From assembly GCF_954871325.1 (NCBI RefSeq), contig NC_088778.1, forward strand, positions 20,383,120-20,447,119: DNA of 64,000 bases. Reading direction: 5' to 3'. This DNA is from Gordionus sp. m RMFG-2023 (Eukaryota; Nematomorpha; Gordioida; Chordodea; Parachordodidae). A program made the position numbers and the translations under genes. Positions 11,491 through 23,577 of the stretch are shown here, in pieces; the first letter of the stretch is position 1, and every line of letters begins with the position of its first letter. A model generated the notes under the pieces. The model searched no databases. It was not told where the DNA came from and worked only from the letters and a program-made list of their open reading frames with translations.

Positions 11491-12619
11491 ATCAACACAA
11501 AATATTGATATATAAAATTGAAGTTAAATATTTTTCTACTAAAATAATAGTATTCACCCTTGGGCTCTTAATGGGTTGGATTAGGTCCGGAGGAGGGAGG
11601 GTTAAAATAATAATTTGATATGAGTATCAAATATAAGGTAATGGAAAGCTCTAATGACTATAATATTAAATAGCAGTAAATGGTCGGGTTTAAAAATTAG
11701 GTGGTCAGAATTTGTATAAAATTTTCATAATATATAAGTTGAATATGGTTATCAAATACTTGGGAAGTCCGTTATTTATCAATAAATATATTCTACATAT
11801 TTATTCTGCATATTATTTAAAATTAACTTTCAACATAAAATTATAGATAGATCTCAATTTAATGTATTAATGGTTGGGGTTGGCCTACATATAAAATTTA
11901 TTTGATCAAAATCATTCTTCTATACGTTTATTCCTAATCTCCCTTAGTATAAATTAAGATTTAGGATATTTATTAATTTTCTGTCAAAACACAGACCTCG
12001 TTAAGAATGACTTAGCCTTTCTTTAGTAGCCAGGCCCTCAACATATTAACAAAATTTCCATTTGGATAGAATTTTAAGAAATAATGAATAAGATAAAACA
12101 ATTTTTTAAATCCTTTTTTCGGTTCCAATCCTGAACCCGAAATATTTAAATTGCAGGATTCTTAATATAGCGCGTTATTCTATAGCTATTTCTTTTAGTA
12201 TCGATAGCTTTAGCGTGCTAACTTTTTTTATAAAAAGCGCGATAGCTAGCTATTAAAAAAGCAAAAAATTATAATAATTTTATAGTTAATTCTAAAATCA
12301 TAATCTTTTTATTTTAAATTTACATTTAAAAATATGCATTGTAAATATATTTTTCAAAAAAAATAAAAATTTTAATGTCGAGAGTAGAGAATAATGAAGA
12401 TAATTTTGGTACAGATCTTATCGACAAAGTAATATCCCTGTAAAAGGATGATGATATGGAATTTCCTTTTCCAAAATTCACAAATTATTTTAATCTCGAC
12501 AAAAAAAATTAACACAGGGTATAAATTTTGTTGTAAGATATGGCTGTAGGTTTTATCATAGGATATAGTGATTGCTCACAAAATAAAAAGGGGAAACTCC
12601 TACGAATTATCTTACAATA

Positions 12620-12967
12620 TTGAATATGTTCTTTCGGAGAGAACGAACTATAAAATAGGCAACACAATAAAATACTACAAACTCAATAGGCAATAGCATC
12701 GAAAATATTTTAGCTAGACTGCCTTCGCTTATTGTATATTTAAAGATAGGAATAAGCAAGATAATGTTTACAAAAATAAAATTATCCATTGGGGATCTTG
12801 TACTGATCCCAATAAATAAAAATGATAGATCAAATCTATGCCCTACAAATATTGAAGCCGAAATTATCCAAATGGAGGGCGAGAAACTATGGATTGGAAC
12901 TAATTTGGGAAAGATTAATTCCCCATTTTTAAAAACGAACTTTCATAAATCTAGAGTCGCCCATTAA
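12620..12967 (+). pseudogene. Integrase-like C-terminal tail (KRBA2/IS3EU type)
   Basis: A single plus-strand frame runs from about 12665 through the ATG at 12764 to a stop at 12967. The segment KLSIGDLVLIPINKNDRSN followed by NIEAEIIQMEGEKLWIGTN fits the small beta-barrel tail of KRBA2/IS3EU/Ginger-like integrases, where a GD-V-IPI--VDR motif is followed by a conserved -NI-A-II pattern. The DDE catalytic core is missing upstream. The tail ends just before the right TIR begins, consistent with the last exon of the autonomous parent. Confidence 0.45.
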
Positions 12968-13858
12968 GGGGAAGTGATTGAACTCCAGTTGAAAAGATAT
13001 TTTGATTAGCTATCGATTGATACCCTATGTTAGACATATCTTATTTCATAAGGCCAAAAAAATAACATGAAAATTAATAAATAACAATAAAATTAAAAAG
13101 AAATAAAACGAAAGCGCATAAAACGCTTTGTAAAATAAGATTCCTCTTTATCACGATTAAAACGTGATAATACCATATTATCATTCCTTAACTTAAAACC
13201 CTAATTTTTTTAGTTATTCCTTTAAAACCCGTGATGATCCCGGATAGTTCTGATCCCTTTAAAAATTACGACAACTAGTAAATGATAAAATGGGTCCCTA
13301 CTATACTATGATCGAGCCCACTAACTCTGTTAACATCTAAAATCATATTGATTCTGAAAGTTTTTCAGATTGAAAAATAGGGTTTAATTTCTTAAAATCT
13401 ATTTATTAAGATTTTAAATAAACGATAAAGTTTGCAAATATTTTTTATTACTTTTGGTATGCCAAAACACATTTTCTTCTGTAAAAATTAAAATACTAAT
13501 TCTTCTTTAAATTTTTTTACCCAATTATGTATGACGTAATTATCTATGTTAGGCTCAAATTTCCAGTCTTATAAAATATTAGTTCAAATTATAATTGGAG
13601 TGACCTAACGTTCCCCTGTCCTCAATGTACCCCGGGCTCTCCTATTTTGTTTTATATATAAATTTAAAAAGAAATTATCATTAAATAAGTCTAGTTTGTT
13701 AGTAAAAAGGTAAAACGATCTATCCAAATAAAGATTATAAAATTTAGTTTTTAAATTCTAATAAAAAATATGCTTTAACCAATAACACGATCACGACATT
13801 TTCTTTGTTTTGAGGGTTAAAGTAAATTACCTTAAAATATTTTATTTATCAATTATTA

Positions 13859-14950
13859 CTGTTCATGTAAAGTAACGTCAAAAAAGTAACATGTTACTGG
13901 TGTTATATTATTGAAAAAAAGGAACGCCATTTGTTACCTTCTTCTAGAGGTAACGAGTAACAGTAACACGTTTCTTTTCTTTGAGTGACTGTAACGCAAA
14001 ACGTTACTCGTTACTTTAAATTTTTTCTTAAAAAATATGAGGATCTGAATGAAAATTATTTTAAAGATGATCTATTTAAGCTTGATTCAAAATAAAGATT
14101 ATTCTTTAATTTTAATAAATTCCTCCAATTAAAATTTATATTTATTAGCCCTTCCACTACAAAACAAAGGTGAAAAAACTACCTTAACTACAAAGGTGGG
14201 GTCTATTTTACCCCAAATTTTGAATATATATTAGAAAAATCTTAGATTTATATTTATTTCCAAAAAAGTTTTGCTAATTTTCCTAAAGTTGCTGATTTTA
14301 TTTTTATTTTTGGGACCTTCCTTTAATTATAGATTACCACAAAAAAAAAATTAAAATGCAAATTTTATTATATATTTTATTAAATCAATGTTGAATAATG
14401 ATAATTACATAAATTTTATAAAAAAAACATCAAAAAAAGATGGGACCTAGACTACCCCAATTGCAAATGTTTTAAAAAATATCAAATCAAATAATCTTGA
14501 TATTGGTAGAAATATTAAAATGCTATAAAAACCAGGCCAAAATATCTTCGGTTTTTTTATTATCAAGATTATATACGTCGTTGGGTATTATTTACCCCAC
14601 CTTTGTAATGAAGGATTAAATATAATACAACCCTCCCCCATCCTCGGTTCCAGTTAAACGTGTGTTTAACACGGCGAAAGATGTGTTGATCAAAACTTTG
14701 CAAATCAATTGTTAAAAATTTATTATAAAATTATCTTATCTTATAAAATATTACTTTTGTATAATTTTATTTATATTATATATATATATAAGAAAAAATT
14801 AGATTTCATCTTGTAATATATTATTTATGTTTATATTATATATAGGAAATTTTTGTATAAAATATTTAAATTTGCAAGTAACGGGTAACGCGTTCTCTTT
14901 TTTTGACATAACGAAATGTGTTTCTTTTTTGAAGTAACGTTTACATCACG
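13859..14950. mobile_element. hAT-type element with GTTAC subterminal repeats
   Basis: Left end CTGTTCATGTAAAGTAACG and right end (reverse complement) CGTGATGTAAACGTTAC are followed inward by GTAACG/CGTTAC motifs on both sides. A perfect 8-bp target duplication AATTATTA flanks it (13851-13858 and 14951-14958). No transposase is visible. The middle is occupied by a separate TTAA-type element (14149-14615). Confidence 0.65.
14149..14615. mobile_element. piggyBac-like MITE nested in the hAT element
   Basis: Ends are CCCTTCCACTAC and, in reverse complement, TCCTTCATTAC, followed by the shared CAAAGGTGGGGT motif. Flanks are TTAG (14145-14148) and TTAA (14616-14619), compatible with the piggyBac TTAA target with one change. 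The 467-bp interior has no ORF. A relative with a transposase remnant is at 37133-37944. Confidence 0.55.
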
Positions 14951-15341
14951 AATTATTACTATCTTTTAAATAGAGATTTTCAAAGTTCAATTTCTAATTT
15001 ATATACAGAAAATTTTAAATCTGATTTTTAATGTGGTTTAAAGAAACAAATTTATAAATTCTCTTAATTAAAATTTGGCCTAGCGAAATAATCTGCTTGG
15101 ATAACGAAGTCAATGTCGTTTAAGAAACTTTATAAATTCTCTTAATTAAAATGTGGTTTCTCTAAAAAGTTTCTTTAGATAACAAAAATTAGATTAATTG
15201 GGTTACTTTCTATAATAAATAAAGCCAGTCTATTATAAAAAAAAGTATTAATTAAAACTCTAAGTATAAAATATTACTTATTTTGAAAAATACCAAAAAA
15301 AACAACTATTAGTTCAAAATTGAGCGTTTGCGTTTGGTGCT

Positions 15342-17341
15342 ATGCAGTTTATAAAAAAACATTTGAAGGAAAATCATCCAAGTAATGGAAATGCTACAAT
15401 TCTAATATGCTCTATTTTAATAAAGAAAGAGTTATTTCAAGTAAATCTGAAATCGAAGGATATTCCATCTATGATTGTGCAGAGCCTTGAAAATTATAAC
15501 TTTTCGCTATCAAATTTAACAACTTTTTGTTCCGATAACGCAAGTGTGAATTTCAAAATAAAGGCAAAGTGTAATGTCGGAATTATTAGTTTTGAATAGG
15601 GCTGTGCCGATATTAAATATCGGATCGGATCGGTCCCGATATTTGGCGTTTTTCAAAAATATCGGATCGGCCCGATACCTGTAAAAAACCCGATCCGATC
15701 CTTTTACTAAAAATGCAATTCTTATAAAACTTTTGAGTAATGAAACTTTGAATTATTATTTTTTAATAAAAAAATTTTTTTTTAAATATTTTAAAAAAAA
15801 ATAAATTTTTTCGAGTTTCTATTTTACATTAATAATATTTTATAAATAATTTTTTTTTAAACAATGCAAATGTTATTTATTTTTTTAAATAGATTTTACA
15901 AGTTTTTTTATAAAAATAGAAAGGAACACCAAAAGTTTTATTTATTTTTAATTTTTTAAAAAAATAACACCATATATAGAAAGTATGACAATATATTTTT
16001 AAAATTAAATTAAATATTGCTTGGTTGGGCTATGATTGACCCATTTGTTTGGGTGATTTTTCAAAATCAACAAAAGATTGGGTTTGTATGAAACCCACTA
16101 TTTTATAAATGCTAATTTTATATTTGTGTTATTTATTTAGAAAACTCGAATAACATTGATGATATTAATATTATATCCCCAGTGAATCCACTTGAATATT
16201 GGAGAGTTAATGCTGTAAAATTTCCTGCATAAAAAATATTGATTTATTAATTACATTTGGTTCAAAGAGGGGTGGTAAAAAATTAATATAAATATCGGTA
16301 TCGGATCGGTTTTGAACCAATATCGGATCGGATCGGTAAAAAATATGTGGATCGGCACAGCCCTAGTTTTGAATGAAAATATTATCCCCATTGGTTGCTG
16401 TGCTATGTAATTCACAATCTAGGAAGAAAGGGGCATGCTTCAAAAAATAGACAAATGATTGCTATGAAATGTTTCCTGAATTCAGCAGGTCCACAAACAG
16501 GGTATCTTGTTTAAAAAAAAATTGGATTCTCAAGATATTGAAATGGTCCTTTTTTCTACAAATTGTTTCAACAAGAAGGCTCTCATTAATACAAGCTCTC
16601 GAAAGACTTAGTAAAAATTATTTAGCTGTTAAATCTTATTTTTTTATCCCAAAAAAATCCCAATTCAATATTAAAATTATTTTTTTAAAATACATTGGCT
16701 AATTGGGCCTAGTTATTTATGTAGGAACGACTTCAACATAATTAAAAAATTGAAATCCCAAAATTCATAGTGATTAGTTTCAACTTTAAAAGCCCAAGTT
16801 ATTAATAACTTTTATGGCTCGGTTATAGGACAAAATTTTATAAATTATAATGATCCATTTAAAATCCCATCATTTTAAAATGAAGCAAATAAATTCATTA
16901 AAACAAATATTTCTTAATTAGAAAAAAAATATGAATTTAAAAAATGATAAATGGGAAAATCTAATTATTATGAAGCTCGAATTTTAATATAAAATATATC
17001 AAATTAGATGAATTATTTCAGGAATTCGTTGCTATACATTTATTGAACAAAATATGTACATATCGAATTTGGCTCATGAAAACAATTGAGTACTTTTTTT
17101 CAAATATTGCGCCAAATTTTGAAAAAATATCCAGTATCATATTCTCATTACCTCATTCAAACTCTGATTCACAGCGCATATTTGGTTTAATGAAAAATTT
17201 CTGAGGGGATAATCGTAATCGGTTATCTTTATCTGCCTTAGAAGCAGAATTGATGATCAAACATAATTTTAATTATACTTGTAAAGATTTTAAGGAATAT
17301 GTAACAAAAAATAAAAATTTAATTAATAACAGAATCATTTG
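15342..17341 (+). pseudogene. hAT transposase relic, split by a second hAT element
   Basis: The first part (15342-15596) ends with TTFCSDNASVNF, a hAT RNase H-fold motif containing the catalytic Asp region. It resumes at 16366 with GCCAHIVHNLG-like residues (degraded), and ends at about 17090-17341 with LPHSNSDSQRIFGLMK and RNRLSLSALEAELMIKHN. That is the C-terminal dimerisation region of a hAT transposase, where one expects S-ER-FS--K. Several stops and frameshifts are present. The 769-bp element 15597-16365 is inserted in the middle. I did not find terminal repeats for this outer copy. Confidence 0.7.
15597..16365. mobile_element. hAT-type MITE, CGATCCGAT family
   Basis: Perfect 15-bp inverted ends TAGGGCTGTGCCGAT flank the element, with repeats of ATCGGATCGG immediately inside both ends. 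The target duplication is perfect: GTTTTGAA at 15589-15596 and 16366-16373. The interior is AT-rich with no ORF. It is inserted in the hAT transposase relic 15342-17341. Confidence 0.9.
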
Positions 17342-18758
17342 AAAAATATAAATAAAAATATATACTATTTTTTAGATAATATCTATTAATTTTATATTAA
17401 AAAATAATAATATACCATCTATCTTCCTTTATTTTACGGTTGCTTATTAGATATATTCATTTAAAAAAGCAATCACCTGAAAAAAATTAATATTATTTGT
17501 TATAAAAAAAATTTTTTGAATTATGTTTAGCTTTTTATTTGAATGAATTTGGCAACCCTGGTTATATCGCATCGGGATTTTTTTCCAGGTGATCTAGTTT
17601 GGAAATATTTGTCACATATTAAATTTCAGAAGTGATATCAATAAATCATGTTTTATTGTATATTATTTTAGAATTTTGTTCATTTTGGGTTATTTCTTAA
17701 AACGTACTAATAAATAATAAATTTTAAGGGGAATTCAAAAAAAACTTTTGAGTTGGGTCGGGTTGGAATGTTTTATTCCTTTCTGGTCAGGTTTATTTCG
17801 GAAATTTTTGTTCATGCAGATCTCTATAACGTTATTGGTAATTATTTCGCTAAAAGATGCATTCGTAAATATCTCTTCACTAAAAAAAAGTTTGTAGTAA
17901 TGACGTGATACTAATATCTGAATTTTATTATTATTAGTCAATTATTTTATTTATTTTTTTTAAATATATATTTACTTTTTTTGTTTTAACATATATCGAA
18001 TGCATATTTATATTGTAATGGTTAGTGTTGTTAAATAGTCGAGTTCTTACAACTAAGTCTTAGTCGAATAACCCGACCAAAAACTCGAGTAGGAGTCTGA
18101 GATTTGACCAAAAATTCAACTGAGTCATGTTTTAGTCGTTTAACAACAGCATAATATAAAATTTTTAATAAGTAAATATGTTTTATTTAGATTATTAAAA
18201 ATCAAGATGTTGCAAGTAGTCATATTTCAGAAAAAGAAAACAAGTCACAAAACAAATTTTTAGAAACATTAATTTTTGATATACAATTGTACGTCTCAAC
18301 GCTATAAGACTTAATATGTCCAATTTATGTAAAAAAAATCGTGTACTAATTAAATCAATTATATAATAATTTTTAAATTTATCAACCAATTAATTAACTG
18401 TTGTTCTGATTTCAAAAAAAGTAGTGGACCAAAGGCTACCATTTTCTTTTCAAATTATTTTATATAATTGTCGACTGAGGTTTGTAGTGCTACCATTCCA
18501 ACTGTACGGGAGAGCATTTTTAAAATTTACTTGTCATATTTTTATTTTCCAAACTATTATAGCATTCTTAGAAAACTGCTTTTATAATTTTTAAAGCTGA
18601 ATGCTATAACTTTTATCATTTTTCCGAATCTGTTCAACGGTTGTAGAACATGTTATGCTAAATATTATTAAGAAAACTTTCTAGTGCAATTTCGCTTATG
18701 TCATCAGCCTCATCCATCTCTGTTTCAAATTTTTTTAAATTTAGAATAGTATCTAGAC

Positions 18759-19620
18759 TAGAGGTTTGCAATGTGCATGTTTTTAGCCCGCAAGCTCGCC
18801 CGTCAAATATTTTTAAAAAATTTAACCTGCCTGCCTCACCCGCCCATAGTTTTTAAATAAATATACCCGCCCGCCCTTTAGTCTAAAAAACATTTCCCGC
18901 TGCCCATTATTTACACGCCGCCCATATAAAGTCTAATAAAAAAAATTATTTAGTATCAGTGCCACATTATTACAGAAAAAGTTAAATTGATTTATAAGCA
19001 TAAAAAAATATTCAATTTAAATTACGGATAAGGAATTTATTTGATCTAATAAAATATTTATATAATATAAAATTAATATTTATTGATACTAAAAACCTTT
19101 CAGCAATGCTAGTTACTGGTTTGAAATTGCCATTATTTTTCTAGCTAATTTTGATAGCTTTAATAAATCTTTTTCTTGTAAGAGAGATATTTAAATAAAA
19201 AGTGAAACCAATAATAATAAATAAAATTTAATTATTGTTTATATAAATTGTAAACTTAAACTAAATTAAGTAGCCTAAAATCTTGCTAAATTATTCAAAA
19301 ACTCGTTATTTTAAGATTTAAATATTTTGTTATGTTATTAGGAAATGCTCTCTACTGTATCAGCCACATATTTCCATATGTTGTTTAATTTTGACAAGTA
19401 TGCTATCTATTTCAAATATTGCATTTATAATTTAATAATTCTTTGCTTTTGGGGAACGGGTATCAAATTTTCATCCACATTGATGTTATATTCTCCCTGC
19501 GAATTAAATCCAACATGTTTTCGATATATTTTTTACCTAATTAATTTCTTCCGACTACAACATCCTCAGTTATCGGTACTTTGGTATTAAATATGTTGAA
19601 ATTTCAGGGAGCCTATTTTT
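18759..19620 (-). pseudogene. hAT transposase relic with CCCGCCC-type left end
   Basis: The plus-strand left end TAGAGGTTTGCA (18759) is followed by five or more CCCGCCC-type motifs. On the minus strand between about 19620 and 19085 a degraded hAT transposase can be read, with LLKLSKLARKIMAIS followed, after a one-base shift, by PVTSIAERFLVS. This corresponds to the hAT C-terminal pattern LSKLA-K-LAIP-TS--SER-FS. The right end is not identified. CCCGCCC motifs just right of 24552 suggest that the outer copy was opened by the insertion at 19675-24552. Confidence 0.55.
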
Positions 19621-20814
19621 TTTAATGTTTACTTAAATGATTTTAAATAAAACCCACCCACCAATATTTTAAATTAGAGGTCTGCACGTGGGTTATTAGC
19701 TAATAATCCCGCCCATTCAATGTTTTTAAAAATTTAACCCGCCCGCCTAGCCCACTCATAGTTTTCAAAAATTCCTGCCCGGCCATTAATCTAAAAAATA
19801 TTTTACCCGCCCACCCATTATTTATAAGATATTTTAACCCAATCCCTTATTATAAAATTTTATTATGGCCATTCTTTCAATTTTTTAAGTTTATTAAAAA
19901 ATTCAGTTTCAGCATTACACTTCTACAACAAGTTTTATAATTTAAAATAAAACAGAAATATTTATTATTTCCAAAAAAGGAAATTTTAATTTTCAATACA
20001 CAAAAAAGTTAATTTTTTTAAGAAAAAAGTTTTATTATATTAGGAAATTTTAATTTTTAATATACAAAAATAATTATTTATTTTCAGAAATAAGTTTTAT
20101 GATGCCAAAAATGGACATTTTAATTTATAATATAAAAAATCAGAGACCTACAGGCCCGGCCCGGCCCTAAATTTTTTAAATATACCCGGGCCGGGCCTAA
20201 AAAAATATTTTTAAAATATATCCGGGCCGGGGCTAAAAAAATTTTTTTTAATATATCCGAGCCGGGCCTAAGATTGTTAAACCCGGGCCGGGCCTTAATA
20301 TTTTTTATAAAAATTTTTACATTATGAGTTAATGGTTATAAGATTATATTATAGTTATGATTAATATAATATTGGGTGATGGTTAACACACCTAACACCC
20401 ACAGATCGATCTAATTATTAATTTCCTGCAAATTTATTCAAAGTATTAATATATTTTTTTATAATTCATATCTAAATTTTTACAACATATTTTACCAAAA
20501 CAATCAAATAAAAGAATATCTTAAATAAGCCCCAATATTCAAGTATTAATAATATATTTTTTATAATTCATATCTAAATTTTTAGAATATTTACCAAAAC
20601 AATCAAATAAAGGAATATCATGGCACAAATTACTAATGATATAATTAATAAAATTAAAAATAATATTTATTCTTTTAGAAATACAAATAATAATTTAAAA
20701 TCTGAAATATGGGCTAAATTTAACATCATCATAGATGAAAATAAAAAAAACATTGGCTACGTACAATGTAAGAATTGTTCAAGTATATTATCTTATAATT
20801 ATAAACATGGTACA

Positions 20815-23577
20815 CAGTAGCGTACGCAGGAATTTGGTGTGTGGGGGGGGGGGGGGATAATTAGAATTTTTTAAAATAAAATTATTGTTATTTAAAAATA
20901 TCAAGCATAAATTTATTAGGACTAATAACTATTTCTAATATACAAATTTAAATTAATATGAATTATAAAAAATTAAATATATAAACCGATATATAAAAAT
21001 AAATTTGATTTAAAAAATATTAAACGAATATAACCGGCGGCATATAAATACTTTAAATAAATCTGAATTATAAAATATTAAGTAGATATAACCAGGATAT
21101 GATGACTATAAAATAAATAATCCATAATAGAAATTTAAATTTTTTTGAGCTTTTAAAATTTATATATAAAGCATAAAAAATCTAAATGTTGAAAATATGA
21201 ATAATTATATTTTTTATGTAAAAGAAAAATATTTAAGACATTAAAAAATGATAGCACAAAAAATATTATAGAAACATTATATTTTTATAATGTAAAATCA
21301 AATCTTCGTTGGGAGGGAGCTAATTTTTCAATTATCTCATCCGTGTTTGGCGTCAAATGCGTATGAATATTCAAAAGGGCCAGATCATTCAACCTACTTT
21401 CAGAAGTTGTACTTCTTATGTACGTTTTTAATCTTCTTAAAGAAGAGAATGTTCTCTCATTAGTTGCAATACTAATGGGAAGAGTTGCTAATATATATAA
21501 TAATTTCAGTATATTAGGAAAATAATCTAAAAGATGTTTGAAATGATGCAAAGCATAGCATTTTTTGGGACTATATCAACCATAGTTAATCTTTTATACC
21601 ATAGTTGGCATTCAACTAATAAAGCATCATGAAATACATTAATGTCTTCATGATAAAAATCTTTCAAATATTTTATTTTTTTTCTATCACCATCTGAAAA
21701 AGGTTCAGAGGGCTTTTGCGGAAGTAATATCTGCAGATTGATAAGTGTTTCTTGATAAATTAAAAACCTTTCATTTACTTGGGTTATAAATGTATCCAAA
21801 AGAGGTATAAAGACATTTATTTTATAATATTCTTCTATTGACCCTATATTAATATTTGGACGATAAGTTTGCCTTACTGTAAGTCGAGGGAGACGAATAC
21901 TGAACTCGTATAGCTCTGCTTTTGATTCAACATTAACATATAAAATATGAAATTCCTCATCAGCATTAGCTCTAATTTCTTTGAGTTTTAATAAAATTGT
22001 CTCTGCTATTCTCATCATCTCAATCAAATCAATATCAGGTTTTTGAAAAGTATTACATAAAATAGTTGTATAATTAAATAATTTATTAATAAATTCTAAT
22101 GCGAAAAAAAAATTTGGTATAAGTATTGAATCCAGTAACTTGCTTGCTTCTGAAGAAATATCTTTTTCAGACATTGTGATATTTCTATAAGAGCATTAAT
22201 AATCGGCTCTTCTAACTCGATAAAAGCTGTTACTGCTTGATGTCGAAGACTCCATCTTGTTGGACAAGCTTTTTGCAATTTTTTTCTCCTTGTTGGGCAA
22301 GGAGTTTCAGATATCATTCTGTTCAAAATATTTTGACGCTTGGGGTATCTAAACATCTCATAGATGCTAGATATTTTACCTGATATAAATATAAAAAATT
22401 TAATTTAATAATTAAAAACCTAAGCAATTTGATATCAATGGTAAAGAACATGAATCCGATATTGCTAAGTTGAGTGAATGGGCAGCACAGTGGACATATA
22501 TAGCTGTTGGGCATTTTTTTTAATAAATGCCTGAAGCCCATTGAATTGTCCACTCATTGCACGTGCTCCATCATACCCTTGCCCATGTATCATATTTATA
22601 TTTAGCTATATTTTTTAAAATAATTATATAATAAGATTAATTATTACTTTTAATTTTTTAAGATTCACAAATATTACATCAGCTAAAGCAGACCCAGTCA
22701 TGCTTGAAACAGGAATAAATTGGAGAAGCATTTCCTTGATAATGTTTTTATGAGTATCTACATATCGCGCACACAACGACATCTGCTCAATGCCAGCAAT
22801 GTCCGTAGTCTCATCTGCCAAAATTGAGAAGCATGGGGCAAAATTGATTTCAACAATCAATTTTTCTAAAATGATATTGTTGCAAATATCAATTATCTCA
22901 TTTTATATCCTAGGGCTGAGATAAGTAGCATTTTTATTGGTACTAATGAGGCTCTCCATTAATACAGGATCTCCTAATGCTTTAAATTTTAAAAGTCCAC
23001 GGAAATTACCTTCGTTATCATTATTATTAAAATTTAAGCTTCCTGAATCCTTGTGGCCAAGAAGTGCTAGGCCTTGCAAGCCACAATATAAAATAGCCTC
23101 AATAGTTAGTTTTATCTTGCCTCTATTTTCTTTTGCAATTTTAATCCTATTTTTATCAATTATTGATGAAATGGGAATCATAACCCCCTTTTGAATTGAT
23201 TCTTTTGAGGAAATCGTCAGTTCACAGCTTTTGTTTATTAAATTATCATACTATACTTTTTTGCTTTTTGGCATGATTTTCACCTTCAGCGTTTTTTAAA
23301 AAAAGTCTAATATCCATGACTAGAAATTTGAAAATTATAATACCGGGAAATTTAAAAATAATAGATAAATATTACGCCACTAGGAAAACTTGAAAATGAA
23401 ATTAATTGATAAAGTAAATTAGTAAATGAAAAAGGTAATAATATAAAAATTTAAAAAGAAATAGATATGAATAATTATAATAAAATTTAAAATATAAAAA
23501 ATTATATGTCCGGCATCTGCATTTTGGCTTGATGGGGGGAGGGGGGTTTGCCCCCCCTATCGCTGCGTACGTCAATG
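20815..23577 (-). mobile_element. hAT element (ZMYM1-like transposase type), GTACGCAG ends
   Basis: Inverted ends CAGTAGCGTACGCAG and (reverse complement) CATTGACGTACGCAG match at 13 of 15 positions, and each is followed by a poly-G run. The target duplication is ATGGTACA (20807-20814) and ATGGTGCA (23578-23585), 7 of 8. It encodes a minus-strand transposase relic and sits inside the BED finger of the 20141-24323 element. A deleted sibling is at 61385-63273. Confidence 0.9.
21285..23181 (-). pseudogene. hAT (ZMYM1-like) transposase, frameshifted
   Basis: Reading from 23181 down: GLQGLALLGHKDSG and NATYLSPRI (region before the RNase H fold), FSILADETTDIAG (first catalytic Asp region), a 42-bp intron (22606-22647), GQGYDGARAMSGQFNG, then in a shifted frame YVHCAAHSLNLA, CPTRWSLRHQAVTAF (helical insertion), and finally LATLPISIATNERTFSSLRR and SRLNDLALLNIH (C-terminal dimerisation domain). 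The order is canonical for this family. I count at least three frameshifts (about 22500, 22165 and 21545), so it is inactive but fairly young. The short intron matches host intron size, suggesting adaptation to the host's splicing. Confidence 0.85.

Larger units (their letters stand above)
10183..13268. mobile_element. Long-TIR DNA transposon (integrase-like type, deleted)
   Basis: Inverted repeats of about 290 bp, roughly 80% identical, occupy 10183-10475 and 12975-13268. Recognisable landmarks in both arms are AATTTTTAAAGGGATCAG at the outside, a GTTATTTTTTTGGCCTTATG block and GGGTATCAATCGATAGCTA near the inside. The interior contains a G-run tandem array on the left and an integrase-like tail (12620-12967) on the right. 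I could not find a clean target duplication. The tail resembles the C-terminal part of KRBA2/IS3EU/Ginger-type integrases, so this is probably an internally deleted element of that kind. Confidence 0.6.

Noticed and set aside
18025-18149. TGTTGTTAAA ... TTTAACAACA inverted motif, possible 125-bp MITE
   Set aside because: Flanking bases do not form a target duplication and I found no second copy with the same interior.
18658-18757. Minus-strand frame reading LKKFETEMDEADDISEIALE
   Set aside because: It looks protein-like and acidic, but is only about 30 codons, abuts a transposon end and cannot be assigned to a gene or transposase.
22937-23194. Plus-strand 85-codon ORF
   Set aside because: Antisense shadow of the hAT transposase exon at 22903-23181.
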